A stretch of 64,000 nucleotides of DNA from Bacteroidia bacterium (GCA_030426665.1 JAUHYD010000003.1:124001-188000); one strand, 5' to 3'. Counted from the stretch's first letter, positions 7,532 to 16,129 are shown. Notes: generated by a model from the letters alone, not told the origin. Made by a program: numbers and translations.

Positions 7532-8268
7532 CCAGATCACCGTTTCAGGGAGTGCTGAACATAATAAAGTTCAATTGGCACTTCTACCTCATTGCCTTAG
7601 CGATAGTGATTGTACTACCATGGTTGGCATCGTACCTAGCGAGTCCGCTTACAACTATACTGAACGCCATTGCATTCTTCACTGCTTTAAACCTGGTAGT
7701 TTCTCTGGCGGTGTCCTTCTATATCTACGACTACTCGGGTCTATACCTTTTAAAGTGGACTGACGAGTACGCAATATCCAATGCAAAAAGGATTGTGAAT
7801 ATACACGCCGGATTCGATGAAACAAGTACCCTGATTGCAAACAAATACCCAAATGCAACGTTAATCGTATTTGACTTTTACAATCCCGAAAAACACACAG
7901 AAGTTTCCATCAAAAGAGCCAGAAAAGCATACCCTCCTTACCCCGGCACTACTCATGTTGCAACCAACAAAATACCGATGCCACCAAACTCAGTTGATGT
8001 CATTTTCATAATTTTCGCTGCGCACGAAATAAGAAACAAAATGGAAAGGATTCAGTTTTTCAAGTCATTGAAAAAAAGCCTCAGGAAGGACGGGCAAATT
8101 ATTGTCGTGGAACACATCAGAGATGCTGCTAACTTTATGGCTTTCAATATCGGGTTTCTTCATTTTCATTCGAAAGCTGAATGGCAAGGAACATTTGATA
8201 GTTCAGGGCTTACAATAAACAGCGAAAATAAATTAACCCCTTTTGTTTCGGTCTATACACTTGTGTAA
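7519..8268 (+). CDS. Membrane-anchored class I SAM-dependent methyltransferase-like protein
   Basis: 249 residues. Two hydrophobic segments come first (about 23-42 and 46-75), then a Rossmann-like domain: IVNIHAGFDETS (motif I position, less glycine-rich than usual), LIVFDFYN with an acidic residue ending strand 2, PNSVDVIFIIFAAHEI (motif for strand 4) and SLKKSLRKDGQIIVVEH (strand 5, typical of ubiE-like methyltransferases). The weak motif I makes SAM binding plausible but not certain. It overlaps the DUF2071-like gene; the membrane anchor suggests a lipophilic substrate. Confidence 0.65.
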   Translation: METVARSPFQGVLNIIKFNWHFYLIALAIVIVLPWLASYLASPLTTILNAIAFFTALNLVVSLAVSFYIYDYSGLYLLKWTDEYAISNAKRIVNIHAGFDETSTLIANKYPNATLIVFDFYNPEKHTEVSIKRARKAYPPYPGTTHVATNKIPMPPNSVDVIFIIFAAHEIRNKMERIQFFKSLKKSLRKDGQIIVVEHIRDAANFMAFNIGFLHFHSKAEWQGTFDSSGLTINSENKLTPFVSVYTLV

Positions 8269-8269
8269 C

Positions 8270-8665
8270 ATGGAAATACATCTCAAAATTATCGGTATCC
8301 TTTTAATAACACTTGCATTAATTCATCTTCCATTTCCAAAGTACTTCAACTGGAAAAAGGAATTGTCAACACTGCAATTGATTAACCGCCAAATGATGTT
8401 GGTGCATACTTTTTTTATAGCGTTGGTGGTCTTGATGATGGGTACTTTCTGCTTCTTCTATGCTTCGGAAATCCTCAAGTCGCCGCTCGGTCACATTGTT
8501 GGCTTTGGATTCTGCATATTTTGGTTTATCCGGCTCGTCTTTCAGTTGTTTATATACTCACCTTCACTCTGGAAAGGAAAGAAATTTGAGACAATCATCC
8601 ATATTGTCTTTTCATTTACATGGAGCTACTTTACAATTGTATTTTTTCTTGTATGGCGGCAGTAG
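8270..8665 (+). CDS. Integral membrane protein, four predicted helices, unknown function
   Basis: 131 residues from ATG 8270, one base after the stop of the methyltransferase gene. Hydrophobic segments lie at about 4-20, 41-63, 75-95 and 108-127. No catalytic motif is seen. It is the last gene of the plus-strand block; the next gene (iscA) converges on it with 55 bases between and no clear terminator. Its conserved-looking arrangement with DoxX-like, DUF2071-like and methyltransferase genes suggests it belongs to the same unit. Confidence 0.6.
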   Translation: MEIHLKIIGILLITLALIHLPFPKYFNWKKELSTLQLINRQMMLVHTFFIALVVLMMGTFCFFYASEILKSPLGHIVGFGFCIFWFIRLVFQLFIYSPSLWKGKKFETIIHIVFSFTWSYFTIVFFLVWRQ

Positions 8666-8720
8666 CACTCTTTTGTGGTCAGTGCTTTATGAAGGCAGGA
8701 ATACTGTCAGGAGAAAAAAA

Positions 8721-9047
8721 TTACACCGCAAAGCTATCGCCACAACCACAGCTACGGCTTGCATTGGGATTGCTGAAGTGAAACCCTTTTCCGTTTAGCC
8801 CATCTGAAAAATCGAGCGTAGTATCACACAGGTATAGAAAACTTTTCAGGTCGGTTACAACCTTTACGCCCTGGTCTTCAAAGACCTGGTCCTTGGGTTG
8901 TGTTTCGTTGTCAAAATCGAGCTTATAAGAAAGCCCGGAACATCCACCACCCACTACACTCACCCTAAGGAAATAGTCATCGCCCAAAGCAGCTTCCTGC
9001 TTCAGGCGTGTAACTTTTTCCTTTGCCTTATCACTCACGTATATCAT
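8721..9047 (-). CDS. iscA: Iron-sulfur cluster assembly protein IscA/HesB family
   Basis: 108 residues, the usual size. The three conserved cysteines are visible: GGGCSGLSYKL and the C-terminal SCGCGDSF. A-type carriers hold an Fe-S cluster or iron and pass it to targets such as respiratory Fe-S proteins. It is the last gene of a minus-strand iscS-iscU-iscA set (133 bases after iscU). The gaps of over 100 bases are larger than in a tight operon, so internal promoters are possible. Confidence 0.92.
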   Translation of the reverse strand: MIYVSDKAKEKVTRLKQEAALGDDYFLRVSVVGGGCSGLSYKLDFDNETQPKDQVFEDQGVKVVTDLKSFLYLCDTTLDFSDGLNGKGFHFSNPNASRSCGCGDSFAV

Positions 9048-9180
9048 GTATGTCCCGTTATTTTCTTTCTTACTTAAATTATGCTATTACTACTGTCAAC
9101 TTCGCATTACCCTCCTCTCAACACCGAGCTAAAAGCTCAATGAGTAGCTTTGCCTATTTCTTTTCAGGCTTCGTTGTAGA

Positions 9181-9597
9181 TTAATGATGTTTCTTTTCTG
9201 CAACTAATTCCGGCAAGCCGTTCTTCACTCTATAATCGTTAATTGCTGCTTTAATAGCATCTTCTGCCAAAACCGAGCAGTGAATCTTCACCGGAGGCAA
9301 GTTCAATTCTTCAACAATATCCATATTGTCGATTGACAGTGCCTGATCAACGGTTTTACCTTTCAACCATTCAGTAGCCAGAGAGGAAGAAGCAATCGCA
9401 GAGCCACAACCAAACGTTTTGAACTTCGCGTCGCTAATCATTCCGCTTGCTTCATCTACTTCTATCTGAAGCCGCATCACGTCGCCACACTCAGGTGCCC
9501 CTACTAAGCCAGTTCCCACATTAACTTTTGCCTTATCCAGTGTTCCTACATTTTTAGGATTAGAATAATGATCGATTACTTTTTCTGAATATGCCAT
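9181..9597 (-). CDS. iscU: Fe-S cluster scaffold protein IscU
   Basis: 138 residues. The three ligand cysteines are in APECGDVM, FGCGSAIASS and KIHCSVLAEDA. The LPPVKIHCS motif near the end is the conserved chaperone-binding LPPVK site of IscU, which shows this is the Isc and not the SufU type. No hscBA or fdx gene lies nearby, so the chaperone partner must be encoded elsewhere or be absent. It is 111 bases downstream of iscS on the same strand. Confidence 0.95.
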   Translation of the reverse strand: MAYSEKVIDHYSNPKNVGTLDKAKVNVGTGLVGAPECGDVMRLQIEVDEASGMISDAKFKTFGCGSAIASSSLATEWLKGKTVDQALSIDNMDIVEELNLPPVKIHCSVLAEDAIKAAINDYRVKNGLPELVAEKKHH

Positions 9598-9708
9598 GAT
9601 ATGTTAATTTAAAATTTAATAATCGGGCTTCTATTTTTAACTCAGCCCTTGTTTACTTAAAATACTACTTCTCAAATTATCTTCGGTAAAATACCGAACA
9701 ATATATTC

Positions 9709-10929
9709 TTAATGGTGTGCCCACTCAATTGAGTTCAGGTCAATCCCCTCTTTGTACATCTCCCACAACGGACTCATTTCTCTGAGTTTCAAAACCGTCT
9801 CCTTAATCGCATTTACCGTATAATCTATCTGGTCATCGGTAGTAAATCTACCCAAACCAAACCTAAGCGAGCTGTGTGCCAGGTCATCGCCCAATCCCAG
9901 CGCTTTAAGCACGTAAGAAGGCTCTAACGATGCAGAGGTACATGCCGAACCACTTGATAGTGCTATGTTCTTGTTAAAGCCCATCATAAGCCCTTCTCCC
10001 TCAACATGCTTGAATGATATATTGGCAGTATGCGGCAAACGATGTTCTCTATTGCCATTTACGTACGCTTCTTCCAGTTCCATCAACGCATTCTCCAACC
10101 TGTCGCGCATAGCGCTCAGACGCTTACCTTCTTCTTCCATTTCATTCATACACAGCTCACATGCTTTGCCAAGCCCTACTATCCCGGGTACATTAAGTGT
10201 ACCACTACGCATTCCCCTTTCGTGTCCGCCACCATCTATCTGAGAGGTTACTTTTACTCTCGGGTTCTTACGACGTACGTACAATGCACCTACGCCTTTA
10301 GGACCATACATTTTATGACCACTAAAGGACATAAGGTCAATTCCATCTGCATTTACATCAACCGGTATTTTCCCAACGGCCTGTGTTCCGTCTGTGAAAA
10401 ACAGGACACCGTGTTTACGGGCAATTTTGCTGATTTCACGTATTGGCTGAATAACACCTATTTCATTATTGCCGTACATGATAGCAATAAGTATTGTTTT
10501 GTCGGTAATGGCAGCCTCTAGTTTTGTTAAGTCCACCAAGCCGTCCGCTTCTACGTCCAGATAGGTTACCTGACCGCCCATTTTCTCTACATGCTTACAG
10601 GTGTCTAAAACTGCTTTATGCTCGGTAGTACAAGTAATTATATGATTTCCCTTTGATGCATACATTTCATATACACCTTTAATAGCAAGGTTATCTGCTT
10701 CTGTTGCACCCGAAGTAAAAATTATTTCCTTTGGTGTAGCCCCTATAAGCTTGGCTATTTGCTCACGAGCATAATCAACGGCCTCTTCTGCAGCCCAACC
10801 GAATGAGTGATTACGGCTGGCGGCATTCCCAAAATTCTCGGTCAGATAGGGCATCATGGCTTCCAATACTCGCGGGTCTAATGGAGTAGTGGCATTGTTA
10901 TCTAAGTATATTGGTAGTTTCATCGTCAT
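9709..10929 (-). CDS. iscS: Cysteine desulfurase IscS
   Basis: 406 residues, close to E. coli IscS (404). The PLP lysine is Lys206 in [12 protein letters not shown], and the mobile-loop persulfide cysteine is Cys330 in [14 protein letters not shown]. It takes sulfur from cysteine and hands it to IscU (next gene). Two in-frame ATGs six bases apart are possible starts (10929 or 10923). It is divergent from the methylmalonyl-CoA epimerase gene and has a TAATTTTG box 30 bases upstream. Confidence 0.96.
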   Translation of the reverse strand: MTMKLPIYLDNNATTPLDPRVLEAMMPYLTENFGNAASRNHSFGWAAEEAVDYAREQIAKLIGATPKEIIFTSGATEADNLAIKGVYEMYASKGNHIITCTTEHKAVLDTCKHVEKMGGQVTYLDVEADGLVDLTKLEAAITDKTILIAIMYGNNEIGVIQPIREISKIARKHGVLFFTDGTQAVGKIPVDVNADGIDLMSFSGHKMYGPKGVGALYVRRKNPRVKVTSQIDGGGHERGMRSGTLNVPGIVGLGKACELCMNEMEEEGKRLSAMRDRLENALMELEEAYVNGNREHRLPHTANISFKHVEGEGLMMGFNKNIALSSGSACTSASLEPSYVLKALGLGDDLAHSSLRFGLGRFTTDDQIDYTVNAIKETVLKLREMSPLWEMYKEGIDLNSIEWAHH

Positions 10930-10958
10930 AATAAATTTTTCTCCTAAGAGATTTTAAA

Positions 10959-10966
10959 CAAAATTA
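10959..10966 (-). promoter_or_regulatory. Possible -7 box of the isc genes
   Basis: TAATTTTG on the minus strand matches TAnnTTTG and lies 30 bases before the iscS start. No TTG was found at the expected distance upstream, so this is a weak call. Confidence 0.35.
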
Positions 10967-11042
10967 CGTCAATTTGATAACTTTACGGTTTGAGTCTCGG
11001 TATAGCCTGCCTATAAAGCTATATTCAAAAACTATTAGAAAC

Positions 11043-11444
11043 ATGCTAAAAATTGAACACCTTGGTATTGCGGTAAAGAGTCTGGATGCAAGTGTCCCTC
11101 TTTATGAACAGTTATTGAACACTCCCTGTTACAAACAAGAAGGCGTTGCATCTGAAGGTGTTAGTACGGCATTCTTTAAAACCGGCGATTCTAAAATTGA
11201 GTTACTGGAAGCTACCAGCGAAAACAGCCCGATAGCTAAATTTATAGAAAAAAAGGGCGAAGGCATACATCATATTGCCTTTGAAGTAGAAAATATTGAA
11301 GCGGAAATGAAAAGACTTTCAGCGCTTGGTTTTCAAATATTGAACGAACACCCGAAGGATGGTGCTGACAACAAATTAGTTTGTTTCCTCCATCCGAAGT
11401 CAACAAATGGTGTACTCGTAGAATTATGTCAAGAAAAAAAGTAA
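11043..11444 (+). CDS. mce: Methylmalonyl-CoA epimerase
   Basis: 133 residues from ATG 11043; an in-frame upstream extension was rejected because the family begins near KIEHLGIAV. Metal ligands of the vicinal-oxygen-chelate fold are seen: His in EHLGIAVK, His in GIHHIAFEV, and Glu in the C-terminal NGVLVELCQ. It interconverts the 2R and 2S forms of methylmalonyl-CoA in propionate metabolism. The mutase genes are not in this window. It precedes a cyclophilin gene by 34 bases. Confidence 0.88.
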   Translation: MLKIEHLGIAVKSLDASVPLYEQLLNTPCYKQEGVASEGVSTAFFKTGDSKIELLEATSENSPIAKFIEKKGEGIHHIAFEVENIEAEMKRLSALGFQILNEHPKDGADNKLVCFLHPKSTNGVLVELCQEKK

Positions 11445-11478
11445 TAAACTGAATCAACTAAAACATTAAAACACTAAA

Positions 11479-12168
11479 ATGAAAAAGATAGTACTGCTGT
11501 TAATTATCGTAACCTCTTTCGCATCCGGAGCATTTGCACAAAAGCATAAAATAAAAATCGAAACTAATTACGGTAAAATAGTTCTGATGCTATACGATAA
11601 CACGCCGCTAAACACCAACAATATGGTTAAAATGGCGAAAGAGCATTTTTACGACAGTACACTTTTCCACCGTTGTATTCCACAATTCATGATACAGGGT
11701 GGAGACCCTGAGTCAAAGCATGCTAAACCCGGCCAGGCATTAGGCAATGGAGGGTTGGGCAAAACAATCCCTGCTGAAATAAATGATGTCAACTACCATA
11801 AACGTGGAGCAGTGGGCGTGGCCCGCGACAACACACCCGACAAATCAGGCTCTGATTGCCAATTCTACCTTGTGGTTGGTAAAACTTTTACCGATGCTGA
11901 ACTTGACAATATGAGCAAGCGCACAAACAGAACTTACACCGACGAACAAAGAAAAGTGTACAAGACAATAGGAGGCACTCCTCACCTGGACGGCAATTAT
12001 ACCGTTTTCGGAGAAGTGATATCCGGAATGGATGTTGTTGACAAGATTGCCAACATGGCACGTGATAGGAATGATCGCCCCAACGAAGACGTTGTCATGC
12101 TAAAGGTACGAGAGGTAAAAACAAGCAAACTGAAAGCTCTGTGGAATAAAATCAGAGGAAAGAAATAA
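11479..12168 (+). CDS. Exported cyclophilin-type peptidyl-prolyl isomerase
   Basis: 229 residues. It has an N-terminal signal peptide (MKKIVLLLIIVTSFASGAFA), so it acts in the periplasm. The cyclophilin core is clear: FHRCIPQFMIQGGDP with the catalytic Arg, then GAVGVARDN, SDCQFYLVVG and the late DGNYTVFGEVISGMDVVDKI. An insert of roughly 30 residues (about 150-180) sits between the SQFYI-like strand and the last core segment, as in several Bacteroidota homologues. It helps fold exported proteins. It converges with the next minus-strand gene, 21 bases away. Confidence 0.9.
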   Translation: MKKIVLLLIIVTSFASGAFAQKHKIKIETNYGKIVLMLYDNTPLNTNNMVKMAKEHFYDSTLFHRCIPQFMIQGGDPESKHAKPGQALGNGGLGKTIPAEINDVNYHKRGAVGVARDNTPDKSGSDCQFYLVVGKTFTDAELDNMSKRTNRTYTDEQRKVYKTIGGTPHLDGNYTVFGEVISGMDVVDKIANMARDRNDRPNEDVVMLKVREVKTSKLKALWNKIRGKK

Positions 12169-12189
12169 ACCGGCAGTCCTGCTTCAATA

Positions 12190-12660
12190 TCATTTCTCCC
12201 GGTGTATGTGCATCACCGGAGGAAATATCTTTTTCTTTTCAGAGTTACTCATTCTTGCATAATCATACACTGATTTAACAAACTTCTTGTCGGTATATGT
12301 AACGCTCAATTCACTTTCAGACAACCTGACGCACTTAGCTACTACCTTGCCTGACTGAGGAAACTTTATGTTAGACCTGATATAAACTGTTGTACAATCG
12401 CATGAGTTATAAACCAGTAACAATGTGTCGCCCTCCATTTTGTTGGTGAAGTTCAGGTACATGTGGTTGTTAAAAACGTTCCAAGTCGAGGTTTTATTTT
12501 TTATCTCTAGTACGCCACTAGTATAGTCGTGCGTATATTCATTTTTTACGTCGTTAACCCAAACACCGATAGCATTCCCACCTTGAGCAAACAAAGAAGA
12601 GGAAACAAATAAAGCACAAACAACTGCAAAAATCTTGCTACCTGAAATAAACTTTTTCAT
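12190..12660 (-). CDS. Exported protein of unknown function
   Basis: 156 residues from ATG 12660, which places a signal peptide directly at the N-terminus (MKKFISGSKIFAVVCALFVSSSLFAQ); a longer reading from 12687 adds nine residues before it. The mature part is beta-rich, starting GGNAIGVWVNDVKNEYTHDY, which resembles lipocalin-like or DUF2147-like small exported proteins (GxW at the start of the barrel). One Cys pair (CDC) is near residue 98. No function is claimed. Confidence 0.65.
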   Translation of the reverse strand: MKKFISGSKIFAVVCALFVSSSLFAQGGNAIGVWVNDVKNEYTHDYTSGVLEIKNKTSTWNVFNNHMYLNFTNKMEGDTLLLVYNSCDCTTVYIRSNIKFPQSGKVVAKCVRLSESELSVTYTDKKFVKSVYDYARMSNSEKKKIFPPVMHIHREK

Positions 12661-12787
12661 TTTTTGTAATTTATGTATGAAATGCAAAAGTGGCGTTTAA
12701 ACGGTAGTATTGACATGACGACGGTTAGCTTAATATATTTTCCTTGTCAGCACAGGGAACACCGACGGCGCCGGTATACATGCGATA

Positions 12788-12815
12788 TTGATTGCTGATA
12801 ATCTGATTACCTTTG
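12788..12815 (+). promoter_or_regulatory. Promoter of pdxJ, close to the start codon
   Basis: TTG at 12788-12790 and TACCTTTG at 12808-12815 with 17 bases between. The box ends only eight bases before ATG 12824, so the transcript would have almost no leader. Confidence 0.45.
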
Positions 12816-12823
12816 TATCTATA

Positions 12824-13555
12824 ATGGAAACGCAAACAAAGCTCTCGGTAAATATTAATAAAATAGCGACGCTTCGTAACAGCAGGGGCGGCAACAACCC
12901 TGATGTTCTTCAGGCGGCTATCGACTGTCAATTATTTGGTGCAGATGGCATAACGGTACACCCAAGGCCCGACGAAAGGCATATCCGATACGACGATGTG
13001 CGCCAACTATCAAAGGTGATAACCACAGAATTCAATATTGAAGGCAACCCTAAAGAAAAGAAATTCGTTGATCTGGTATTGGAGGTCAAACCACATCAGG
13101 TTACCTTGGTACCTGACAGCCCCGACCAGCTCACTTCAAACCACGGATGGGATACTATAAAGGAGCAAAAATATCTTAGAGAGATCATAGAAGTTTTCAA
13201 ATCAGCAGGAATAAGAGTATCTATTTTTACGGACCCTAATAGGGAGATAGTGGCAGGTGCCGCAGACACCGGAACCGACCGCATAGAGCTATACACAGAA
13301 AGCTATGCAGCGGGCTTCCGCATCAATAGATTAAAGGCTATAGAGCCATATGTGGCAGCAGCTGCTACAGCGGTACATCATGGATTGGGAATAAATGCCG
13401 GTCATGATTTAGACAGAGAGAATCTACCATACTTCGCTACTTCAATTTCCGGGTTGTTAGAAGTTTCAATTGGTCATGCACTAATATCAGACGCATTGTA
13501 TCTGGGACTGGAAAACACCATTCAGTTATACAAACGATGTTTGTACAAACAATAA
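12824..13555 (+). CDS. pdxJ: Pyridoxine 5'-phosphate synthase PdxJ
   Basis: 243 residues. The family start [21 protein letters not shown] is intact, followed by [16 protein letters not shown] and late HAGHDL-like [13 protein letters not shown]. It condenses 3-amino-1-hydroxyacetone 1-phosphate with deoxyxylulose 5-phosphate to make pyridoxine 5'-phosphate. ATG 12824 is chosen over 12788 because the family starts just before LSVNIN and because 12788 falls in the promoter's TTG. A histidine kinase gene follows after 46 bases. Confidence 0.95.
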   Translation: METQTKLSVNINKIATLRNSRGGNNPDVLQAAIDCQLFGADGITVHPRPDERHIRYDDVRQLSKVITTEFNIEGNPKEKKFVDLVLEVKPHQVTLVPDSPDQLTSNHGWDTIKEQKYLREIIEVFKSAGIRVSIFTDPNREIVAGAADTGTDRIELYTESYAAGFRINRLKAIEPYVAAAATAVHHGLGINAGHDLDRENLPYFATSISGLLEVSIGHALISDALYLGLENTIQLYKRCLYKQ

Positions 13556-13601
13556 TACACTTTAGCTTCAGTCACTCACGCAAATTGCCAAACATAACCT
13601 C

Positions 13602-14573
13602 ATGCGCATTTTTACTTCCATCTATATACTTATCCTGGCGTATATTATTGCGGCATTAGTGTTTTGGGAACTACAGCTACAAAAACAAAGTGGCAGGATA
13701 TATGCACAGGAAGTCATTACCCTCCGTGGTCAGGTAGACAGCACAGCATTTCCTGACGTCTATCGAAATGAAATGAGCGTCCTCACCGAGAAACTAAATG
13801 CAAGGACAACTCAATACGTGTCTGAGGGTTCTATATTCCTGTTAGTGATACTTATAGGTGCTGCGGTAGTATATGGTTCCTTCAACAGAAGAATAATGCT
13901 ATCCAGACAGCAAAACAACTTCATGCTGGCCGTGACGCACGAACTAAAGTCTCCGGTAGCTGCCATAAAACTTAACCTCCAAACTCTGGAAAAGCATCGG
14001 CTGGACGAAGACAAAAGAAAACTACTTATAGACAGGTGTATTAACGAGTCTGACAGACTTAACGACCTATGTAACAACATGCTGTTTACCTCTCGTATTG
14101 AAGGCCGTCAGTACAAGCCAACAAAAGAAGTATTCAGCCTTTCCGAAATGGCGGAAGAAATCGTCTCTGAATACGCTGGTCGCTACTCCAGGAACTTTGA
14201 AGAAGACATAGAAACCGGATGCAATGTATATGGCGACATAAACATGCTAAAAATTGCGATTAACAATATTATTGAAAATGCAATAAAGTACACCCCTCCC
14301 AATAGTACAATTGCTTTAAAGCTGACAATCAATCAAAAAACGGCTACCTTAAGCATAGCAGATCAAGGTCAGGGCATCCCTGACACCGAGAAAAAAAGAA
14401 TATTTGAAAAGTTCTACCGGACGGGTAACGAGGAAAGTAGAAAAACAAAGGGAACGGGTCTTGGATTGTATTTGGGAAGTAAGATTATTGCCCAGCACAA
14501 AGGAAAAATGACTGTGAAGGATAATGTGCCTACCGGAGCAATCTTTGAGATACAGCTGCCATTAGCTACATAA
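13602..14573 (+). CDS. Orphan membrane sensor histidine kinase
   Basis: 323 residues. Two membrane helices (about 5-23 and 76-94) enclose a short periplasmic region of about 50 residues. Then come HisKA with His113 in VTHELKSPVAAIKL, and HATPase with an N-box NIIENAIKYTPP, G1 DQGQGIPD, an F-box FEKFYR and G2 GTGLGLYLG. It autophosphorylates and should pass phosphate to a response regulator, but none is adjacent. It lies 46 bases after pdxJ and may share its transcript. The signal is unknown; the small sensor domain suggests membrane or protein-contact sensing. Confidence 0.9.
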   Translation: MRIFTSIYILILAYIIAALVFWELQLQKQSGRIYAQEVITLRGQVDSTAFPDVYRNEMSVLTEKLNARTTQYVSEGSIFLLVILIGAAVVYGSFNRRIMLSRQQNNFMLAVTHELKSPVAAIKLNLQTLEKHRLDEDKRKLLIDRCINESDRLNDLCNNMLFTSRIEGRQYKPTKEVFSLSEMAEEIVSEYAGRYSRNFEEDIETGCNVYGDINMLKIAINNIIENAIKYTPPNSTIALKLTINQKTATLSIADQGQGIPDTEKKRIFEKFYRTGNEESRKTKGTGLGLYLGSKIIAQHKGKMTVKDNVPTGAIFEIQLPLAT

Positions 14574-14575
14574 AT

Positions 14576-14746
14576 TTATCGCAGAAAAAGTCTGACTATC
14601 ATAATAATAACTGCAATCAGGAACATAAACAACGAGATCCTGTTCATTCCATGCATAAACTTCAAGCTTAGATTTTTAGGAGCGTCAGCATTTCTTTTTC
14701 GAATATAGAAGTATGTAAGAACCTGTTGCCAAATACTTTCTTTCAT
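14576..14746 (-). CDS. Small single-pass membrane protein
   Basis: About 56 residues from ATG 14746 (MKESIWQQVLTYFYIRKRNAD...). The N-terminal half is polar with aromatics and the C-terminal half is one membrane helix (ISLFMFLIAVIIMIVRLFLR). Compact proteins of this shape (YFYIRK plus HGMN-R/K-ISxxMFL) are, to my recollection, a conserved small family in Bacteroidota (DUF6728-like). It converges with the kinase gene only two bases away. Function unknown. Confidence 0.6.
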   Translation of the reverse strand: MKESIWQQVLTYFYIRKRNADAPKNLSLKFMHGMNRISLFMFLIAVIIMIVRLFLR

Positions 14747-14794
14747 AACAGCTCTGTTTTTAATAAAGATACGAAAATTATCAGCCAAAGCTTT

Positions 14795-14802
14795 TATATT
14801 TG
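14795..14802 (+). promoter_or_regulatory. -7 box in front of the tRNA-Ala repeat array
   Basis: TATATTTG matches TAnnTTTG and lies 32 bases before the first tRNA-like copy. No matching TTG was found at the usual spacing, so it is a moderate call. It would drive one transcript through the array into the intact tRNA. Confidence 0.4.
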
Positions 14803-14834
14803 CACTACCAACTCAACTTCAAAGTTGAATTAAC

Positions 14835-15404
14835 CGGGAACTAGCTCACTTGGTAGAGCGCTTGATGTCCCGATGAAAATCGGGAAAGAGGTAACCGGAA
14901 TAGTTGATTTGAAGTTTTTTATTTTATTGGGGAATTAGCTCACTTGGTAGAGCGCTTGCTTGTCCCGATGAAAAATCGGGAAAGAGGTAACCGGAATTGG
15001 TGATTTGAAGTTTTTTATTTTATTGGGGAATTAGCTCACTTAGTAGAGCGCTTGATGTCCCGATAAAAAGTCGGGAAAGAGGTAACCGGGACGGTGTATT
15101 TGAAGTTTTTATTTTATTGGGGAATTAGCTCACTTGGTAGAGCGCTTGCTTGTCCCGATGAAAAATCGGGAAAGAGGTAACCGGGACATTTGATTTGAAG
15201 TTTTTTATTTTATTGGGGAATTAGCTCACTTGGTAGAGCGCTTGATGTCCCGATAAAAAATCGGGAAAGAGGTAACCGGAATTGGTGATTTGAAGTTTTT
15301 TATTTTATTGGGGAATTAGCTCACTTGGTAGAGCGCTTGCTGTCCCGATAAAAAATCGGGAAAGAGGTAACCGGAACAGTTTATTTGAAGTTTTTTATTT
15401 TATT
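14835..15404 (+). repeat. Six tandem 5'-half tRNA-Ala copies with a hairpin replacing the anticodon arm
   Basis: Copies begin at 14835, 14929, 15025, 15119, 15215 and 15310, and the intact tRNA follows at 15405. Spacings are 94, 96, 94, 96, 95 and 95, so the true period is a 190-bp dimer repeated three times. Each copy keeps the tRNA-Ala acceptor 5' strand and D arm (GGGGAATTAGCTCAC, TTGGTAGAGCGCTTG). The anticodon arm is replaced by TGTCCCGAT, an A-rich loop and ATCGGGA, and the copy ends in AAGAGGTAACCGG and an AT-rich linker. T arm and acceptor 3' strand are lost, so these cannot be working tRNAs. Copies 1, 3 and 5 read CTTGATG where copies 2 and 4 read CTTGCTTG. Confidence 0.95.
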
Positions 15405-15477
<73 letters not shown>

Positions 15478-15482
15478 CTTTT

Positions 15483-15510
15483 AAATCACCCTTTGTCGGG
15501 TGATTTTCCT
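15483..15510 (+). terminator. Terminator hairpin after tRNA-Ala, repeated in each GIY-YIG unit
   Basis: Stem AAATCACCC / GGGTGATTT with loop TTTGTC, then a T/C-rich run. Near-identical hairpins occur at about 15840-15863 and 16196-16221, after the first two 3'-half tRNA copies. It ends 11 bases before the GIY-YIG start codon. Confidence 0.7.
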
Positions 15511-15520
15511 TTTTGTAGAG

Positions 15521-15772
15521 ATGCCGTTCTGCACTTATATATTGTACTCAATGTCCATTGACAAATTCTATGTCGGACACACCGAGGATATCAATGTTCG
15601 TTTACAACAACATAATTCAGGAATCTCAAAATATACTGCTAAGGCAACTGACTGGATTGTTGTATTCACCCAAAACTTTGACACAAGAGTAGAAGCAAGA
15701 AACAGGGAAATGAGCATCAAGAAAATGAAAAGCAGAAAGTATATTGAAAGTCTTATTACCACAAATCAATAG
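15521..15772 (+). CDS. GIY-YIG family endonuclease, copy 1
   Basis: 83 residues from ATG 15521. The GIY-YIG core is complete: TYILYS (GIY strand) near 5-10, FYVGHT (YIG strand) at 16-21, Arg27 and His31 in RLQQHN, and the metal-binding Glu63 in NREMSIKKMKSRKY. It is a single-domain nuclease of about 80-90 residues with no DNA-binding add-on. It begins 44 bases after the intact tRNA-Ala, and its TAG stop is formed at the junction with a 3'-half tRNA copy. Its DNA target is unknown; the tRNA-derived repeats are an obvious candidate (inference). Confidence 0.88.
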   Translation: MPFCTYILYSMSIDKFYVGHTEDINVRLQQHNSGISKYTAKATDWIVVFTQNFDTRVEARNREMSIKKMKSRKYIESLITTNQ

Positions 15773-15834
15773 GCGCTTGCTGTCCCGATGAAAAATCGGG
15801 AAAGAGGTAACCGGTTCGATTCCGGTATTCTCCA
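15770..15834 (+). repeat. 3'-half tRNA-Ala copy 1 with hairpin anticodon
   Basis: TAGGCGCTTGC, then the TCCCGAT...ATCGGGA hairpin, AAGAGGTAACCGG and an intact T arm and acceptor 3' strand (GTTCGATTCC, GGTATTCTCCA). The 5' acceptor and D arm are missing, so it is not a functional tRNA. Its first three bases are the stop codon of GIY-YIG copy 1. Confidence 0.9.
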
Positions 15835-15877
15835 CTCTTAAATCACACTTTATCGGGTGATTTTCCTTTTTGTAGAG

Positions 15878-16129
15878 ATGCCGTTCTGTACTTATATATT
15901 GTACTCAATGTCTATCGACAAATACTATGTCGGACACACAGAGGATATCAATGTTCGTTTACAACAACATAATTCAGGAGTCTCAAAATATACCGCCAAG
16001 GCAAATGACTGGATTGTTGTATTCACCCAAACCTTTGACACAAGAGCAGAAGCAAGAAACAGGGAAATGAACATCAAGAAAATGAAAAGCAGAAAATATA
16101 TTAAAAGTCTCATTAACGCAAATCAGTAG
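15878..16129 (+). CDS. GIY-YIG family endonuclease, copy 2
   Basis: 83 residues from ATG 15878, exactly 357 bases after copy 1 and nearly identical to it (differences include F16Y, T43N, V57A, S64N and E75K). All catalytic positions seen in copy 1 are kept. Most differences in the coding part leave the reading frame intact, so the gene has probably been under selection, or the duplication is recent. It is preceded by the same terminator hairpin and followed by the same 3'-half tRNA. Confidence 0.88.
   Translation: MPFCTYILYSMSIDKYYVGHTEDINVRLQQHNSGVSKYTAKANDWIVVFTQTFDTRAEARNREMNIKKMKSRKYIKSLINANQ

Noticed and set aside
12725-12931. 68-codon minus-strand frame overlapping the pdxJ start
   Set aside because: It overlaps the pdxJ promoter and N-terminus on the opposite strand and has no protein-like content.
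14835-15404. Tandem repeats read as six further tRNA genes
   Set aside because: They lack the T arm and the 3' acceptor strand, and the anticodon arm is a non-tRNA hairpin, so they cannot be working tRNAs.
14835-15404. Direct repeats of ~95 bases considered as a CRISPR array
   Set aside because: The units are long tRNA-derived sequences with no unique spacers, and no cas gene is present.
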